The notes under the pieces are model-generated. The model ran no database searches, was not told the origin of the DNA, and was given only the letters and a program-made list of their open reading frames with translations. Position numbers and translations under genes: made by a program. A stretch of 64,000 nucleotides of DNA from Burkholderia multivorans ATCC BAA-247. Lineage in GTDB: Bacteria > Pseudomonadota > Gammaproteobacteria > Burkholderiales > Burkholderiaceae. The stretch spans positions 3,162,001 to 3,226,000 of the forward strand of contig NZ_CP009832.1 of assembly GCF_000959525.1 (NCBI RefSeq), in the 5' to 3' direction. This document shows positions 49,679-57,867 of the stretch, one piece after another (positions within the stretch are counted from its first letter, which is position 1; the number at the start of each line of letters is the position of its first letter).

Positions 49679-50995
49679 TTACTTCTTCTTGCTGAACATC
49701 AGCAGGATCGAGTCCCAGATACGGCCGAAGATACCCGCTTCCGGCACGGCCTGCAGCGCGACGACCGGGAATTCGGACAGCGTCTTGCCGTCGGCGACGA
49801 CCTTCACGGTGCCGACCTGCTGCCCTTGCGCGAGCGGCGCGATCAGCGGCGCATTGACGTCGACTTCCGGCTTGACCTTGTCGCCGAGGCCGCGCGGCAC
49901 GGTCACCCACTGGTCGCTCGCGACGCCGACCTGCACGGTGTTCTCCTTGCCCTTGTAGAGGCGCGGCGTCGAGATCGCCTGGCCGCCCTTGAACAGGCGC
50001 ACCGCGTCGAACGCGCTATAGCCGTAGTTCAGCATCTTCATGCTGTCCTGCGTGCGGTCGCTCTCCTTCGGCTCGCCCATCATCACGGCGACCAGACGGC
50101 GCTGTGCGTCCGAAGCGCCCGGAATCGGGCGCTTCGCCGACGAGATCAGGCAGAAGCCGGCTGCCTGCGTGTGGCCGGTCTTCAGGCCGTCGACGGTCGG
50201 ATCGAGCCACAGCAGACGGTTGCGGTTGCCCTGGCGGATGTTGTTGTACTTGAATTCCTTCTCCGAGAAGATGCCGTAGTACTGCGGAAAATCGCGGATC
50301 AGGTGCGCGGACAGCTTCGCGAGGTCGCCGGCCGTCGTGTAGTGGTTCGGGTCGGGCATGCCGTTCACGTCGGCGAAGTGCGTGCCCTTCATGCCGAGGC
50401 GCTGCGCCTCGTCGTTCATCATCGTGACGAACTGCGCTTCGCTGCCGCCGACCAGTTCGGCCAGCGCGATCGCCGCGTCGTTGCCCGACTGGATGATCAT
50501 CCCGTACACGAGGTCGTGCACCGACACCGGCTTGTTCGCCTCGATGAACATCCGCGACTCGTCGCGGCCGACACGGCGCACGGCCTCGCTCGGCGTGACG
50601 ATCTGCTCCATCGAGATCTTCTTCTTGTCGAGCGCTTCGAACACGAGGTACGCGGTCATCAGCTTCGTCAACGACGCCGGCTCCACACGCTCGTCCGCAT
50701 TGCCCGAGGCGAGCACCGTGTTGCTCGTCGCATCGACGAGCACCCACGAGCGCGCGTTCACGCCCGGCGGCGGCACTGCGCCCGGCATGAAAGTCGCCGG
50801 TGCGCCGGTCGACTGCTCGGCGGCGGCCGGCGCCGCATGCGCGGCCTTGGCCTTGGCGGCCGGCTTCGCCTCGGCGACGACGATCGTCGACGCGAGCGCG
50901 ACAGGCAGCATCACGCCGAGCGCGACGTTGCGCGCGGCGGTGCCGAAGGCGATGGAGGAAGCGAGGGACTTGAGGCCTTGGGAAGACAGACGCAT
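49679..50995 (-). CDS. dacC: D-alanyl-D-alanine carboxypeptidase (PBP5/6 type)
   Basis: Low-molecular-weight penicillin-binding protein trimming the terminal D-Ala of peptidoglycan. The 438 residues have a signal peptide (about 1-41), the SxxK motif EPASLTKLMTAYL, the SxN motif QSGNDAAIALAEL, the KTG motif in LKTGHTQAAGFC, a PBP5 C-terminal beta domain, and a terminal amphipathic helix (RIWDSILLMFSKKK) for membrane attachment. The start at 50995 is chosen because it gives the signal peptide; an in-frame ATG 45 nt upstream is less likely. Confidence 0.95.
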   Translation of the reverse strand: MRLSSQGLKSLASSIAFGTAARNVALGVMLPVALASTIVVAEAKPAAKAKAAHAAPAAAEQSTGAPATFMPGAVPPPGVNARSWVLVDATSNTVLASGNADERVEPASLTKLMTAYLVFEALDKKKISMEQIVTPSEAVRRVGRDESRMFIEANKPVSVHDLVYGMIIQSGNDAAIALAELVGGSEAQFVTMMNDEAQRLGMKGTHFADVNGMPDPNHYTTAGDLAKLSAHLIRDFPQYYGIFSEKEFKYNNIRQGNRNRLLWLDPTVDGLKTGHTQAAGFCLISSAKRPIPGASDAQRRLVAVMMGEPKESDRTQDSMKMLNYGYSAFDAVRLFKGGQAISTPRLYKGKENTVQVGVASDQWVTVPRGLGDKVKPEVDVNAPLIAPLAQGQQVGTVKVVADGKTLSEFPVVALQAVPEAGIFGRIWDSILLMFSKKK

Positions 50996-51219
50996 GATCG
51001 ATTCAGGCTGATGGCAGAAAGTGCGGCGCGAAACGCGCACGGTTGAACGGCAAGGCGGCAGGCGTTTCGGGCACTCGCCCGATACCTCGGACGACGCGAA
51101 ACGCGCCGGTTGGACTCGTGCGGACGCGTTCGGTTCGCGGCCGTCGCGAGCGGACGGACAGGCAGCGAAACGAGCGCCGCATGGGCCCAGCCGGGCCGCG
51201 GGCGACGCAAAATGCGGCC

Positions 51220-51225
51220 ATTATA
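51220..51225 (-). promoter_or_regulatory. Probable -10 box of dacC
   Basis: A perfect TATAAT on the minus strand inside GTATAATGG. No clear -35 is present. The implied leader is about 215 nt. Confidence 0.45.
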
Positions 51226-51533
51226 CGTGGCCGCGAAACGCGTTTTCGCGAAGCGGAGGATGAAAGGCCGTGCATGCGGCCGGCAGGCATCGTGCGGCCG
51301 CATCGCGCGACAACTCGGTGGAGATGCCATTTGCAATGCGACTCGACCGACCCGCGAGTAAGCCGCCATGAATGCGCGTACAGGTTTTTATAGGCGCACA
51401 CGCGCGGCCAGAAGCTTGTCCCGTCAGGACGGCGGCAGCGGAAGATGGAGCGTGACGGACGGCACGACAAAGATGGAACAGCGATCGGAAAAGGAATGAA
51501 ATCGCCGCCTCGAGCACGTCGCTTCGCTCGGCT

Positions 51534-51575
51534 GCCGTGCCTTCGAGCGCGACACGATGTCGCTCGAAGCACGGC
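51534..51575 (-). terminator. Long bulged hairpin after the alpha/beta hydrolase gene
   Basis: GCCGTGC-CTTCGAGC-GCGACA pairs with TGTCGCTCGAAG-CACGGC around a 3-nt loop, giving about 18 bp with two small bulges. It begins 29 nt after the hydrolase stop codon. There is no T-run, so Rho-independent termination is uncertain; an RNA-stabilising end is an alternative. Confidence 0.5.
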
Positions 51576-51603
51576 GCGGTTTCGAATGCAGGCCGCGTAC
51601 CGT

Positions 51604-52248
51604 CTACCGCCACGCATCGATGACGATGCGCTTCAGCACATGCAGCTTGCGATGGAAGAAATGCTCGGCGCCCGGAATCACGACGACCGGCAGTTCCTGC
51701 GGGCGCGCCCAGTCGTACACGGACGCGATCGGCACCGTGTCGTCGAGTTCGCCGTGAATGACGAGCGTGTTCTCCGGCACGTCGGCCACTTGCCAGCGGC
51801 TCGCGGCCGTGCCGACGAACACCATCCGCTCGATCGCCTCGCCCGCGTCGCGCAGCCGCTTCGCCACATGCGACAGCACGAAGGTGCCGAACGAAAAGCC
51901 CGCGAGCACGAGCGGCAGGTCCGCATACGCGGGCTGCGCGCGCATGTGCGCGACCACCGCGAGCAGATCGTCGGCCTCGCCGATGCCGTTGTCGTGCACG
52001 CCTTCGGTCGCGCCGACGCCGCGGAAGTTCGACCGGTAGACCACATAGTCGAGCTGCACGAGCGTGCGCGCGAGCGTCTGCGCGACCTTGTTGTCCATCG
52101 TGCCGCCGAACAGCGGATGCGGGTGCGCGACGAGCGCGATCCCGCGCGGCGCGGCGCTGCCTTCGCGCACCGCGTCGGGCATGTCGACCGCGATTTCGAT
52201 CTGCCCGACCGGGCCGGCAATCAGCGATTTCTGCGTATGTACGTTCAT
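51604..52248 (-). CDS. Alpha/beta hydrolase
   Basis: A 214-residue alpha/beta hydrolase with an HPHPLFGGTMDNKVA oxyanion-region motif, the nucleophile elbow GFSFGTF (Ser at about residue 119), an acidic residue in VIHGELDDTVP, and a histidine in VIPGAEHFFHRKL. This small group is similar to YheT-unrelated, HPHP-motif esterases; the substrate is unknown. It lies 13 nt after the ferredoxin gene. Confidence 0.85.
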   Translation of the reverse strand: MNVHTQKSLIAGPVGQIEIAVDMPDAVREGSAAPRGIALVAHPHPLFGGTMDNKVAQTLARTLVQLDYVVYRSNFRGVGATEGVHDNGIGEADDLLAVVAHMRAQPAYADLPLVLAGFSFGTFVLSHVAKRLRDAGEAIERMVFVGTAASRWQVADVPENTLVIHGELDDTVPIASVYDWARPQELPVVVIPGAEHFFHRKLHVLKRIVIDAWR

Positions 52249-52261
52249 GACGCCGGCCCGC

Positions 52262-52579
52262 TCAGATCTTCAGGCGCTCGACGATCTTTCCGTCGCGCAG
52301 ATGCGACTCGACGATCTCGTCGATGTCGGCCTTGTCGACGTACGTGTACCACGTGCCTTCCGGATACACGACCATCACCGGCCCTTCCTCGCAGCGGTCG
52401 AGGCAGCCGGCCTTGTTGATGCGGACCTTGCCGGCGCCGGCGAGGCCCAGTTCCTTCACGCGCTTTTTCGCGTATTCCTGCATCGTCTGCGCGTCGCATT
52501 GCGCGCAGCTCGGGCGGTCGGCGCCGGGCTCGCGCTGATTCAGGCAGAAGAAGACGTGGTGCTGGTAGTAGGAATCCAT
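52262..52579 (-). CDS. Thioredoxin-like [2Fe-2S] ferredoxin
   Basis: A 105-residue thioredoxin-fold ferredoxin (Shethna type). Cluster ligands are probably C12 (FFCLNQRE), C25 or C28, C59 and C63 (AGCLDRCEEGPVMVVYPEG). The electron-transfer partner is unknown. It is probably co-transcribed with the downstream hydrolase. Confidence 0.87.
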   Translation of the reverse strand: MDSYYQHHVFFCLNQREPGADRPSCAQCDAQTMQEYAKKRVKELGLAGAGKVRINKAGCLDRCEEGPVMVVYPEGTWYTYVDKADIDEIVESHLRDGKIVERLKI

Positions 52580-52745
52580 GGTGATGACGACGAGCGGCCC
52601 GGCGATGCCGGACGGATGGTGGGCGGAACGCCGTTGCGCGGCGCTCGGACGGTGCGGACGATTATAACGAGCGGCGCGCGCCGCTGCCTGCCGGCTGCCC
52701 GCCGCGCCGCCCGTCCCCGGCGAAAGCTGCCCGCCCCGCCGCCCG

Positions 52746-53897
52746 TCACCGGCGCGCGAAGGCCGGCAGCCACGCGCGCTCGACGCGCTGGCCGAGCCAG
52801 ATCAGCGCCGCGTACGGCCAGATCCACGCGAGCCAGCGCGCGAGGCTGTTGAAGTGCACATAGCGCCCCTGCCGCCAGCCGGACAGCGTGAAATCGAAGA
52901 ACGGATTGACGGGCAGCAGATTGACGAGCGCGATGCCCGCGAGCAGCGCGACGGCTGCGAGCGCCGCGCGCCACGTCGCCGGCACGCGCAGCGCGACGAG
53001 CGCCGCCGCGAAGCCGAGCTCGATGCCGAGCCGCGCGCCGGGCGTCGCCCAGACGACGACGAGCCCCGTCGCCGACTGCATGAACGTCGCGGCCGCCTTC
53101 AGCACGAGCGCCGCGCCGAGGAAGGCGGCCAGCAGCCGGATCCGCGGCGCCTGCGCCCGCATCGCGAGCGATGCGACGGCGAGTGCGGCGAACAGCATCA
53201 GCGCGCCGATCACGGCCTCCCACGCGGAGTCGGACAGCCAGCCGTCGACGCGCTCCGGCCATTCGCCGACGTGCCACGCGGCGGGCAGCCACGCGAGCAG
53301 CGCGTCCTGCATCGACGCATCCGCACGCGCCCACAGCGCGGCCGGCCAGTCGCCGATACCGAACAGGAACGGCGACGGAAACAGGATCGCGAACGGCCAC
53401 ACCGCGGCGAGCAGCAGCGGCGTCGCGCCGTCGGCCTCGAACCATGCGGTGCGCAGCCGCCGCAGCGCGCCGCGGTCGAGCAGCGCGCCCGTAGCCGGCG
53501 CGACGAGCGCCGCGCCCAGCAGCGCGCCGAGCGCATTGGCGCCGAGATCGAGATTCGACGCGACACGCGTCGGCAGATAGGTTTGCAGCGCTTCCATCGC
53601 GCCCGACAGCAGCACGCCGAGCACGCCCGCGATCAGCGTCGCGGCGATGCCGCGATGCCGTGGATGCAGCGCGAGCACCGCGAGTGCGCCGAACGGCATG
53701 TAGCCGAGCACGTTGGTGACCACGTCGAAGGCGGTCACGTAGCGCTGCATCGGCGCGAACAGATAGTCGAACGGACCGATGCCGAACGACACCCAGCCTT
53801 CGAACGGGTACAGCGACGCGTAGACGACGAGCGCCGCATACGCGGCAAACGCCTGCCGCGCGAGCGACGACGCGCGATGCGTGCCGGGCGCGTTCAT
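52746..53897 (-). CDS. VanZ family membrane protein
   Basis: A 383-residue protein with about ten predicted helices. The N-terminal 130 residues carry the VanZ pattern (YASLYPFEGW, DVVTNVLGYMPFGALAV, SGAMEALQTYLPTRVASNLDLGANALGALLG); the second half is an extra membrane region without a name. VanZ in enterococci gives low-level teicoplanin resistance, but most relatives are uncharacterised. It lies 19 nt after the auxiliary lipoprotein of the MCE operon, so a link to envelope lipid traffic is inferred. The start at 53897 excludes a 40-codon Arg-rich upstream extension. Confidence 0.82.
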   Translation of the reverse strand: MNAPGTHRASSLARQAFAAYAALVVYASLYPFEGWVSFGIGPFDYLFAPMQRYVTAFDVVTNVLGYMPFGALAVLALHPRHRGIAATLIAGVLGVLLSGAMEALQTYLPTRVASNLDLGANALGALLGAALVAPATGALLDRGALRRLRTAWFEADGATPLLLAAVWPFAILFPSPFLFGIGDWPAALWARADASMQDALLAWLPAAWHVGEWPERVDGWLSDSAWEAVIGALMLFAALAVASLAMRAQAPRIRLLAAFLGAALVLKAAATFMQSATGLVVVWATPGARLGIELGFAAALVALRVPATWRAALAAVALLAGIALVNLLPVNPFFDFTLSGWRQGRYVHFNSLARWLAWIWPYAALIWLGQRVERAWLPAFARR

Positions 53898-53916
53898 CGC
53901 CGCCGCGCGTCGCACG

Positions 53917-54540
53917 TCACGGCGTGCCCGCGTAGGCCTGCACGCCGACCCATGCGGCGATCTGCGACACGAGCTCGTCGCTCGCGGCGGCGAGCGCTCG
54001 CGCGCCGCCCGCGGCATCGGGCGTGCTCGACGGCGCGCGCGCGACGAAGGTGCGCTGGCCGAGCACCTTGCCGTCCTGCATCAGCGTCGCGCGCGCGGTG
54101 ACGGCGCCGTGGCTCTGCGACTGTCCGTCGAACACCTGCTCGAATTCGCTCAGGTCGACCTTCAGCGTCGGCGCGCGCACGCCGTCCGAGCCTTCGAGCA
54201 CCGCGCCGCGCGCGGACAGCGCGCCGCGCAGCCGCTGCGTGAGCAGTTGCGCGGGCGGCGCGATCCAGCGGCTGTCGCGATAGACGGCCATGCGCTGCGC
54301 ATCCGCGTACGCAAGGCGATAGACGAACTTGTCCGAGTCGAACGCTTCGGGCGCCGACACGTCGAGCACCTTCAGCGCGGGACCGCTGCCGACCGTGCCG
54401 ACCGGCGTGGCCGGCCCGAGGTCGTAGCGGATGTTCGACAGTGCCGCGCGGTCGGCCGCGCAGCCGGCGGCGAGCACGAGCGTCAGCACCGCGAGCGCGG
54501 TCGCGGCCGGGCGCAGCGCGCGATCAAGGAGTCGGGACAT
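53917..54540 (-). CDS. ABC-type transport auxiliary lipoprotein
   Basis: A 207-residue lipoprotein with lipobox LAAGC (Cys at about 27) and the ABC_trans_aux fold (IRYDLGPATPVG, LKVLDVSAPEAFDSDKFVYRLAYADAQRMAVYRDSRWIAPP). Such PqiC-like proteins form outer-membrane-side partners of MCE transporters. ATG 54540 has GGA upstream. It follows the MlaD-like gene by 55 nt. Confidence 0.88.
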   Translation of the reverse strand: MSRLLDRALRPAATALAVLTLVLAAGCAADRAALSNIRYDLGPATPVGTVGSGPALKVLDVSAPEAFDSDKFVYRLAYADAQRMAVYRDSRWIAPPAQLLTQRLRGALSARGAVLEGSDGVRAPTLKVDLSEFEQVFDGQSQSHGAVTARATLMQDGKVLGQRTFVARAPSSTPDAAGGARALAAASDELVSQIAAWVGVQAYAGTP

Positions 54541-54595
54541 GGCGTATTCCTGCATCAATCGAATGGTCGGTTGCAAAGCGCGGCACGGCCGCGCG

Positions 54596-55525
54596 TCAAT
54601 GGCCGGCGGCCGCGCCGGGCCACACGAAGCCCGATTCGCCGGGGCCCGGTGCGGGGCCGGGCGAACCGAACAGCAGACTGCTCGGATTGCGGCCGAGTTC
54701 ACCGGCGACGTCCTTCAATTGCCGCGACGCATCGCCGACGCTGCCCGCGAGCGCATTGAAGCGCGGCAGCGTGTCGTACTGCACGCGCGCGTTCAGGTCG
54801 TTCAGCGCGGTGCCGACCTGCTCGGCCGCCGTGCCGGCCTTGTTCAGGTTCGCGACGAGCGGCCCGTTCGGCTGCAGCAGCCGGTTCGCCGACGCCATCG
54901 TCCGGTTCACCTCGGTCATCGTGCCTGGCAGCGCGGTCACGGCCGGGCCGAGCTGCTTCGACAGCGTCGTCACGCCGTCGGCCGCGTGCTGCAGGCTCTC
55001 GGCGGTGGCGCGCAGCTGCTCGCGCATCTCCGGCGACATCAGCTCGTTCACGCTTTTGGCGGCGAGCTCGAGTTGCCGCAGCAGCACGTCGCCGCGCGAC
55101 TGGAGCTGGTCGAACAGGCTCGGGCGCATCGGGATCTGCGCGATCGCTTTCGGCGACGACGGCAGCGGCGACAGATCGCGGCCCGTGTCCTCCAGCTGCA
55201 CGAACGCGATGCCCGTCACGCCCTGAAAACCAAGGCTGCCGTACGTCGACTGCGTGATCGGCGCGTCGTGATCGACGAGAATCCGGATCCGGATCTGCCC
55301 CGGATGCGAGCGGTCGAAGCCGATCGACTGCACCTTGCCGACGTCGAGGCCGCGAAAGCGCACGGCGGCGTCCGGGAACAGCCCCGTGACGTTGGTGCGC
55401 GCGATCAGGTCGTACGGCACGCGTACCGTACGGTCGACGTTGAACCAGAACACGGCCCCCACGATCGCGAGCGTCAGCAGGATCGTGAACAGGCCGGCCC
55501 AGAACGCATGTGATTTGTTTTCCAT
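54596..55525 (-). CDS. MlaD-like MCE domain protein
   Basis: A 309-residue protein with one N-terminal helix (about 10-30), a single MCE domain (about 38-118; VPYDLIARTNVTGLFPDAAVRFRGLDVGKV) and a long C-terminal helical region. MCE proteins form hexameric rings that pass lipids across the periplasm. It lies 12 nt after the ATPase gene. Confidence 0.9.
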   Translation of the reverse strand: MENKSHAFWAGLFTILLTLAIVGAVFWFNVDRTVRVPYDLIARTNVTGLFPDAAVRFRGLDVGKVQSIGFDRSHPGQIRIRILVDHDAPITQSTYGSLGFQGVTGIAFVQLEDTGRDLSPLPSSPKAIAQIPMRPSLFDQLQSRGDVLLRQLELAAKSVNELMSPEMREQLRATAESLQHAADGVTTLSKQLGPAVTALPGTMTEVNRTMASANRLLQPNGPLVANLNKAGTAAEQVGTALNDLNARVQYDTLPRFNALAGSVGDASRQLKDVAGELGRNPSSLLFGSPGPAPGPGESGFVWPGAAAGH

Positions 55526-55537
55526 TCGCGGGTTCCT

Positions 55538-56416
55538 TTACAGCTCGACGCTCGACAGCGCCGGTTCGAGGGCCGCCTTCGGCAGCTTCGCGCGCCGCTC
55601 GGGCGGCAAGGCCTGCAGCGCGCGGCGTCCGCGCAGCCCCAGGAAATACTCGTGGATGAACGGATGATCGACGTTGGCGGCCTCCTCGACCGGCGCGGCG
55701 ACCAGCACCTTGCGATCGGCCAGCACCGCGACGCGCGTCGACAGCGCGACCATCGTGTCGAGATCGTGCGTGACCATCACGACGGTCAGCCCGAGCGTGC
55801 GGTGCAGCGTCGCGATCAGCTCGACGAATTCGTCGGATGCCTGCGGATCGAGGCCCGCGGTCGGCTCGTCGAGAAACAGCAGCTCGGGCTCGAGCGCGAT
55901 CGCGCGCGCGATGCCGACGCGCTTGACCATCCCGCCCGACAGCGCCGCCGGCATCTTCGATGCGTGCTTGCACGGCAGCCCGACCATCTCGAGCTTGAGC
56001 ATCACGATGTCGTGCAGCAGGTCCGGCGGCACGCGGCCGAGCTCGCGCAGCGGCTGCGCGACGTTGTCGAACACCGTCATCGACGAGAACAGCGCGCCGT
56101 GCTGGAACAGCATGCCGGAACGCGTGCGCATCAGCCGCGCGCTCGCCGCGTCGATCGTCGACGTGTCCTGGCCGAACACCTTGATCGTGCCCGACGTCGG
56201 CCGCTCGAGGCCCAGGATCTGCCGCACGAGCGTCGTCTTGCCGGAGCCCGAGCCGCCGACGATCGACACGATCTCGCCGCGCCGCACGTCGAAATCGAGC
56301 TTCTGGTGAACGATGTTGCGCCCGTAGCGCTTGGTCAGGTTGCGCACCTCGATCACGCGATCGTCGTGCGCGTCGGCCACGGCGGAAGGCGAAGCCGGTT
56401 CGTTCGATACGCTCAT
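55538..56416 (-). CDS. MCE-transporter ATP-binding protein (MlaF-like)
   Basis: A 292-residue ABC ATPase: Walker A GGSGSGKTTLV, signature LSGGMVKRVGIARAI, Walker B LLFLDEPTAGLDP, switch VMVTHDLDTM. The AGMLFQ-type MLFQHGALFSSMTVFDNV and the KLEMVGLP region are typical of MlaF/Ttg2A. A C-terminal extension of about 35 residues (LRGRRALQALPPERRAK) resembles the MlaF tail that reaches the neighbouring subunit. It overlaps the permease gene by 4 nt. Confidence 0.92.
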   Translation of the reverse strand: MSVSNEPASPSAVADAHDDRVIEVRNLTKRYGRNIVHQKLDFDVRRGEIVSIVGGSGSGKTTLVRQILGLERPTSGTIKVFGQDTSTIDAASARLMRTRSGMLFQHGALFSSMTVFDNVAQPLRELGRVPPDLLHDIVMLKLEMVGLPCKHASKMPAALSGGMVKRVGIARAIALEPELLFLDEPTAGLDPQASDEFVELIATLHRTLGLTVVMVTHDLDTMVALSTRVAVLADRKVLVAAPVEEAANVDHPFIHEYFLGLRGRRALQALPPERRAKLPKAALEPALSSVEL

Positions 56417-57537
56417 CCGAGCCCCACGTTCTGGAACAGGATCGCGAACACCGCGTCCGCGAGGATCACGACCGTGATCGACGTGACCACCGACGTCGTC
56501 GTGCCTTCGCCCAGGCTCTGCGAGTTCGCCTTGATCCGGAAGCCGAAATGGCACGCGACGAGCGCGATCAGCATCCCGAACACGACGCCCTTGCCGAGAC
56601 CGATATACAGGTTCGCGATCGGCACGACGCCCGGCAGCGAACGCACGAAGTAGTTCACGTCGATGCCGAGCACCATCTTCGCGGCGAGCGCGCCGCCCGT
56701 CAGCGCGACGATGTTGGTCCACATCACGAGCAGCGGCATCGCGACACCGAGCGCGAGCACGCGCGGCAGGATCAGGCGCAGCCCGTGCGGAATGCCCATC
56801 ACGCGCATCGCGTCGAGCTCCTCGGTCACGCGCATCACGCCGATCTGCGCGGTAATCGCCGAGCCCGAGCGGCCCGCGACGAGAATCGCCGACAGCACCG
56901 GGCCGAGCTCGCGAATCACCGCGAGGCCGAGGATGTTCACGATGTAGCGGTTCGCGCCGAACATCTGCAGTTGCTGCGCGGACAGATAGCTGAGCACGAT
57001 GCCGATCAGGAACGCGACGAGCGCCGTGATCGGCAGCGCCTGCGCGCCCGCGCTGTAGATGTTCGCGGACGTTTCCTTCCACGGCATCGTCTGCGGGCGG
57101 CGCAGCACCGACAGTGCGTCGAGGATCACGCGGCCGAACATCGCGATGCCGCCGTGCAGATGCTCGGCGAACGCGAACAGCATCAGCCCGAGCCGCGTGA
57201 TAGGCCCGACACGCACGACGCGCTCGGGCGCCTCGCGCTGGCTGTCGAGCCGCTCGATGCGCTCGAAGATCGTGCGTTGCGTGGCCGTGAGTGCGATGCC
57301 CGGCGGCAGCTTGCGGCCCCATACGCGCCACAGCGCCTGGCCGCCGACGTGGTCGAGCCGCCCGATGCCGGACAAGTCCCATTCGCTCACGCTGCCTGTG
57401 GCGACGCTCTCGGCGCGGCGCACCACCGCACCGCGATTGCGGGCGAGGGCGAGCGCGGTCCACTGGCCGGTCAGGCGCACGGTCTGGCCCTGGCCGCCGG
57501 CGTCGACCGACAGGCCGGGAGGGGTCTCGAAGTCCAA
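56413..57537 (-). CDS. MlaE-family lipid ABC transporter permease with N-terminal STAS-like domain
   Basis: A 374-residue permease: about 110 N-terminal residues form a STAS-like domain (VRLTGQWTALALAR, DLSGIGRLDHVGGQALWRVWG), followed by the five-helix MlaE core with VAFLIGIVLSYLSAQQLQMFGANRYIVNILGLAVIREL and SGSAITAQIGVMRVTEELDA. The start is inferred as TTG 57537 because no in-frame ATG or GTG lies between the -10 box (57571-57576) and the conserved region; the ribosome site is poor. First gene of the MCE operon. Confidence 0.88.
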   Translation of the reverse strand: MDFETPPGLSVDAGGQGQTVRLTGQWTALALARNRGAVVRRAESVATGSVSEWDLSGIGRLDHVGGQALWRVWGRKLPPGIALTATQRTIFERIERLDSQREAPERVVRVGPITRLGLMLFAFAEHLHGGIAMFGRVILDALSVLRRPQTMPWKETSANIYSAGAQALPITALVAFLIGIVLSYLSAQQLQMFGANRYIVNILGLAVIRELGPVLSAILVAGRSGSAITAQIGVMRVTEELDAMRVMGIPHGLRLILPRVLALGVAMPLLVMWTNIVALTGGALAAKMVLGIDVNYFVRSLPGVVPIANLYIGLGKGVVFGMLIALVACHFGFRIKANSQSLGEGTTTSVVTSITVVILADAVFAILFQNVGLG

Positions 57538-57867
57538 GGGCGGTTTGTTTGCAAATGAATGACAGCGGCCATTGTAGCGAACCGTCCGGCGCCGCGACGT
57601 GAGGATTTCCGCGCGCCGACGCGCGCCCGGACTGCCGGCGGCGGCGCGGGCGGGATGCCGGGCCGAGGCCGCCGCATCGCGGCGCAATGCGCTCCGGCAC
57701 GGCGCCGGCGGCGGCGGCACCGATTCGAGCGCCGATTCGACGGCGCCTTTCATTCTGCCGTCACGTTCGCTTTCGATACTCTCACGCGCCGCACCTCAGG
57801 CCGTCGGCACCCGCGCCGCCATCTCGTTGCGCACCTCGTCACGATAAAACACCCAACAGGACATTCG
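57538..57867. other. Divergent control region between the MCE operon and cpdB
   Basis: A 330-bp GC-rich gap without a credible gene. It holds the minus-strand TACAAT (57576-57571) ahead of the permease and a plus-strand GATACT (57775-57780) that could serve cpdB; neither has a clear -35. Confidence 0.5.
57571..57576 (-). promoter_or_regulatory. Probable -10 box of the MCE operon
   Basis: TACAAT on the minus strand, about 34 nt before the proposed TTG start codon; this position rules out longer starts for the permease. The -35 is weak. Confidence 0.45.

Larger units (their letters stand above)
50996..51603. other. 608-bp intergenic region between dacC and an alpha/beta hydrolase gene
   Basis: Open frames here are short, Arg-rich and overlap on both strands, so I see no gene. 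It contains the dacC -10 box (51220-51225) and a long hairpin (51534-51575). The remainder shows nothing I can name. Confidence 0.6.

Noticed and set aside
51003-51617. Minus-strand frames of 130-204 codons in the dacC-hydrolase gap
   Set aside because: Composition is Arg/Ser/Cys-rich and frames overlap on both strands; they run over the dacC promoter and the hairpin, with no recognisable domain.
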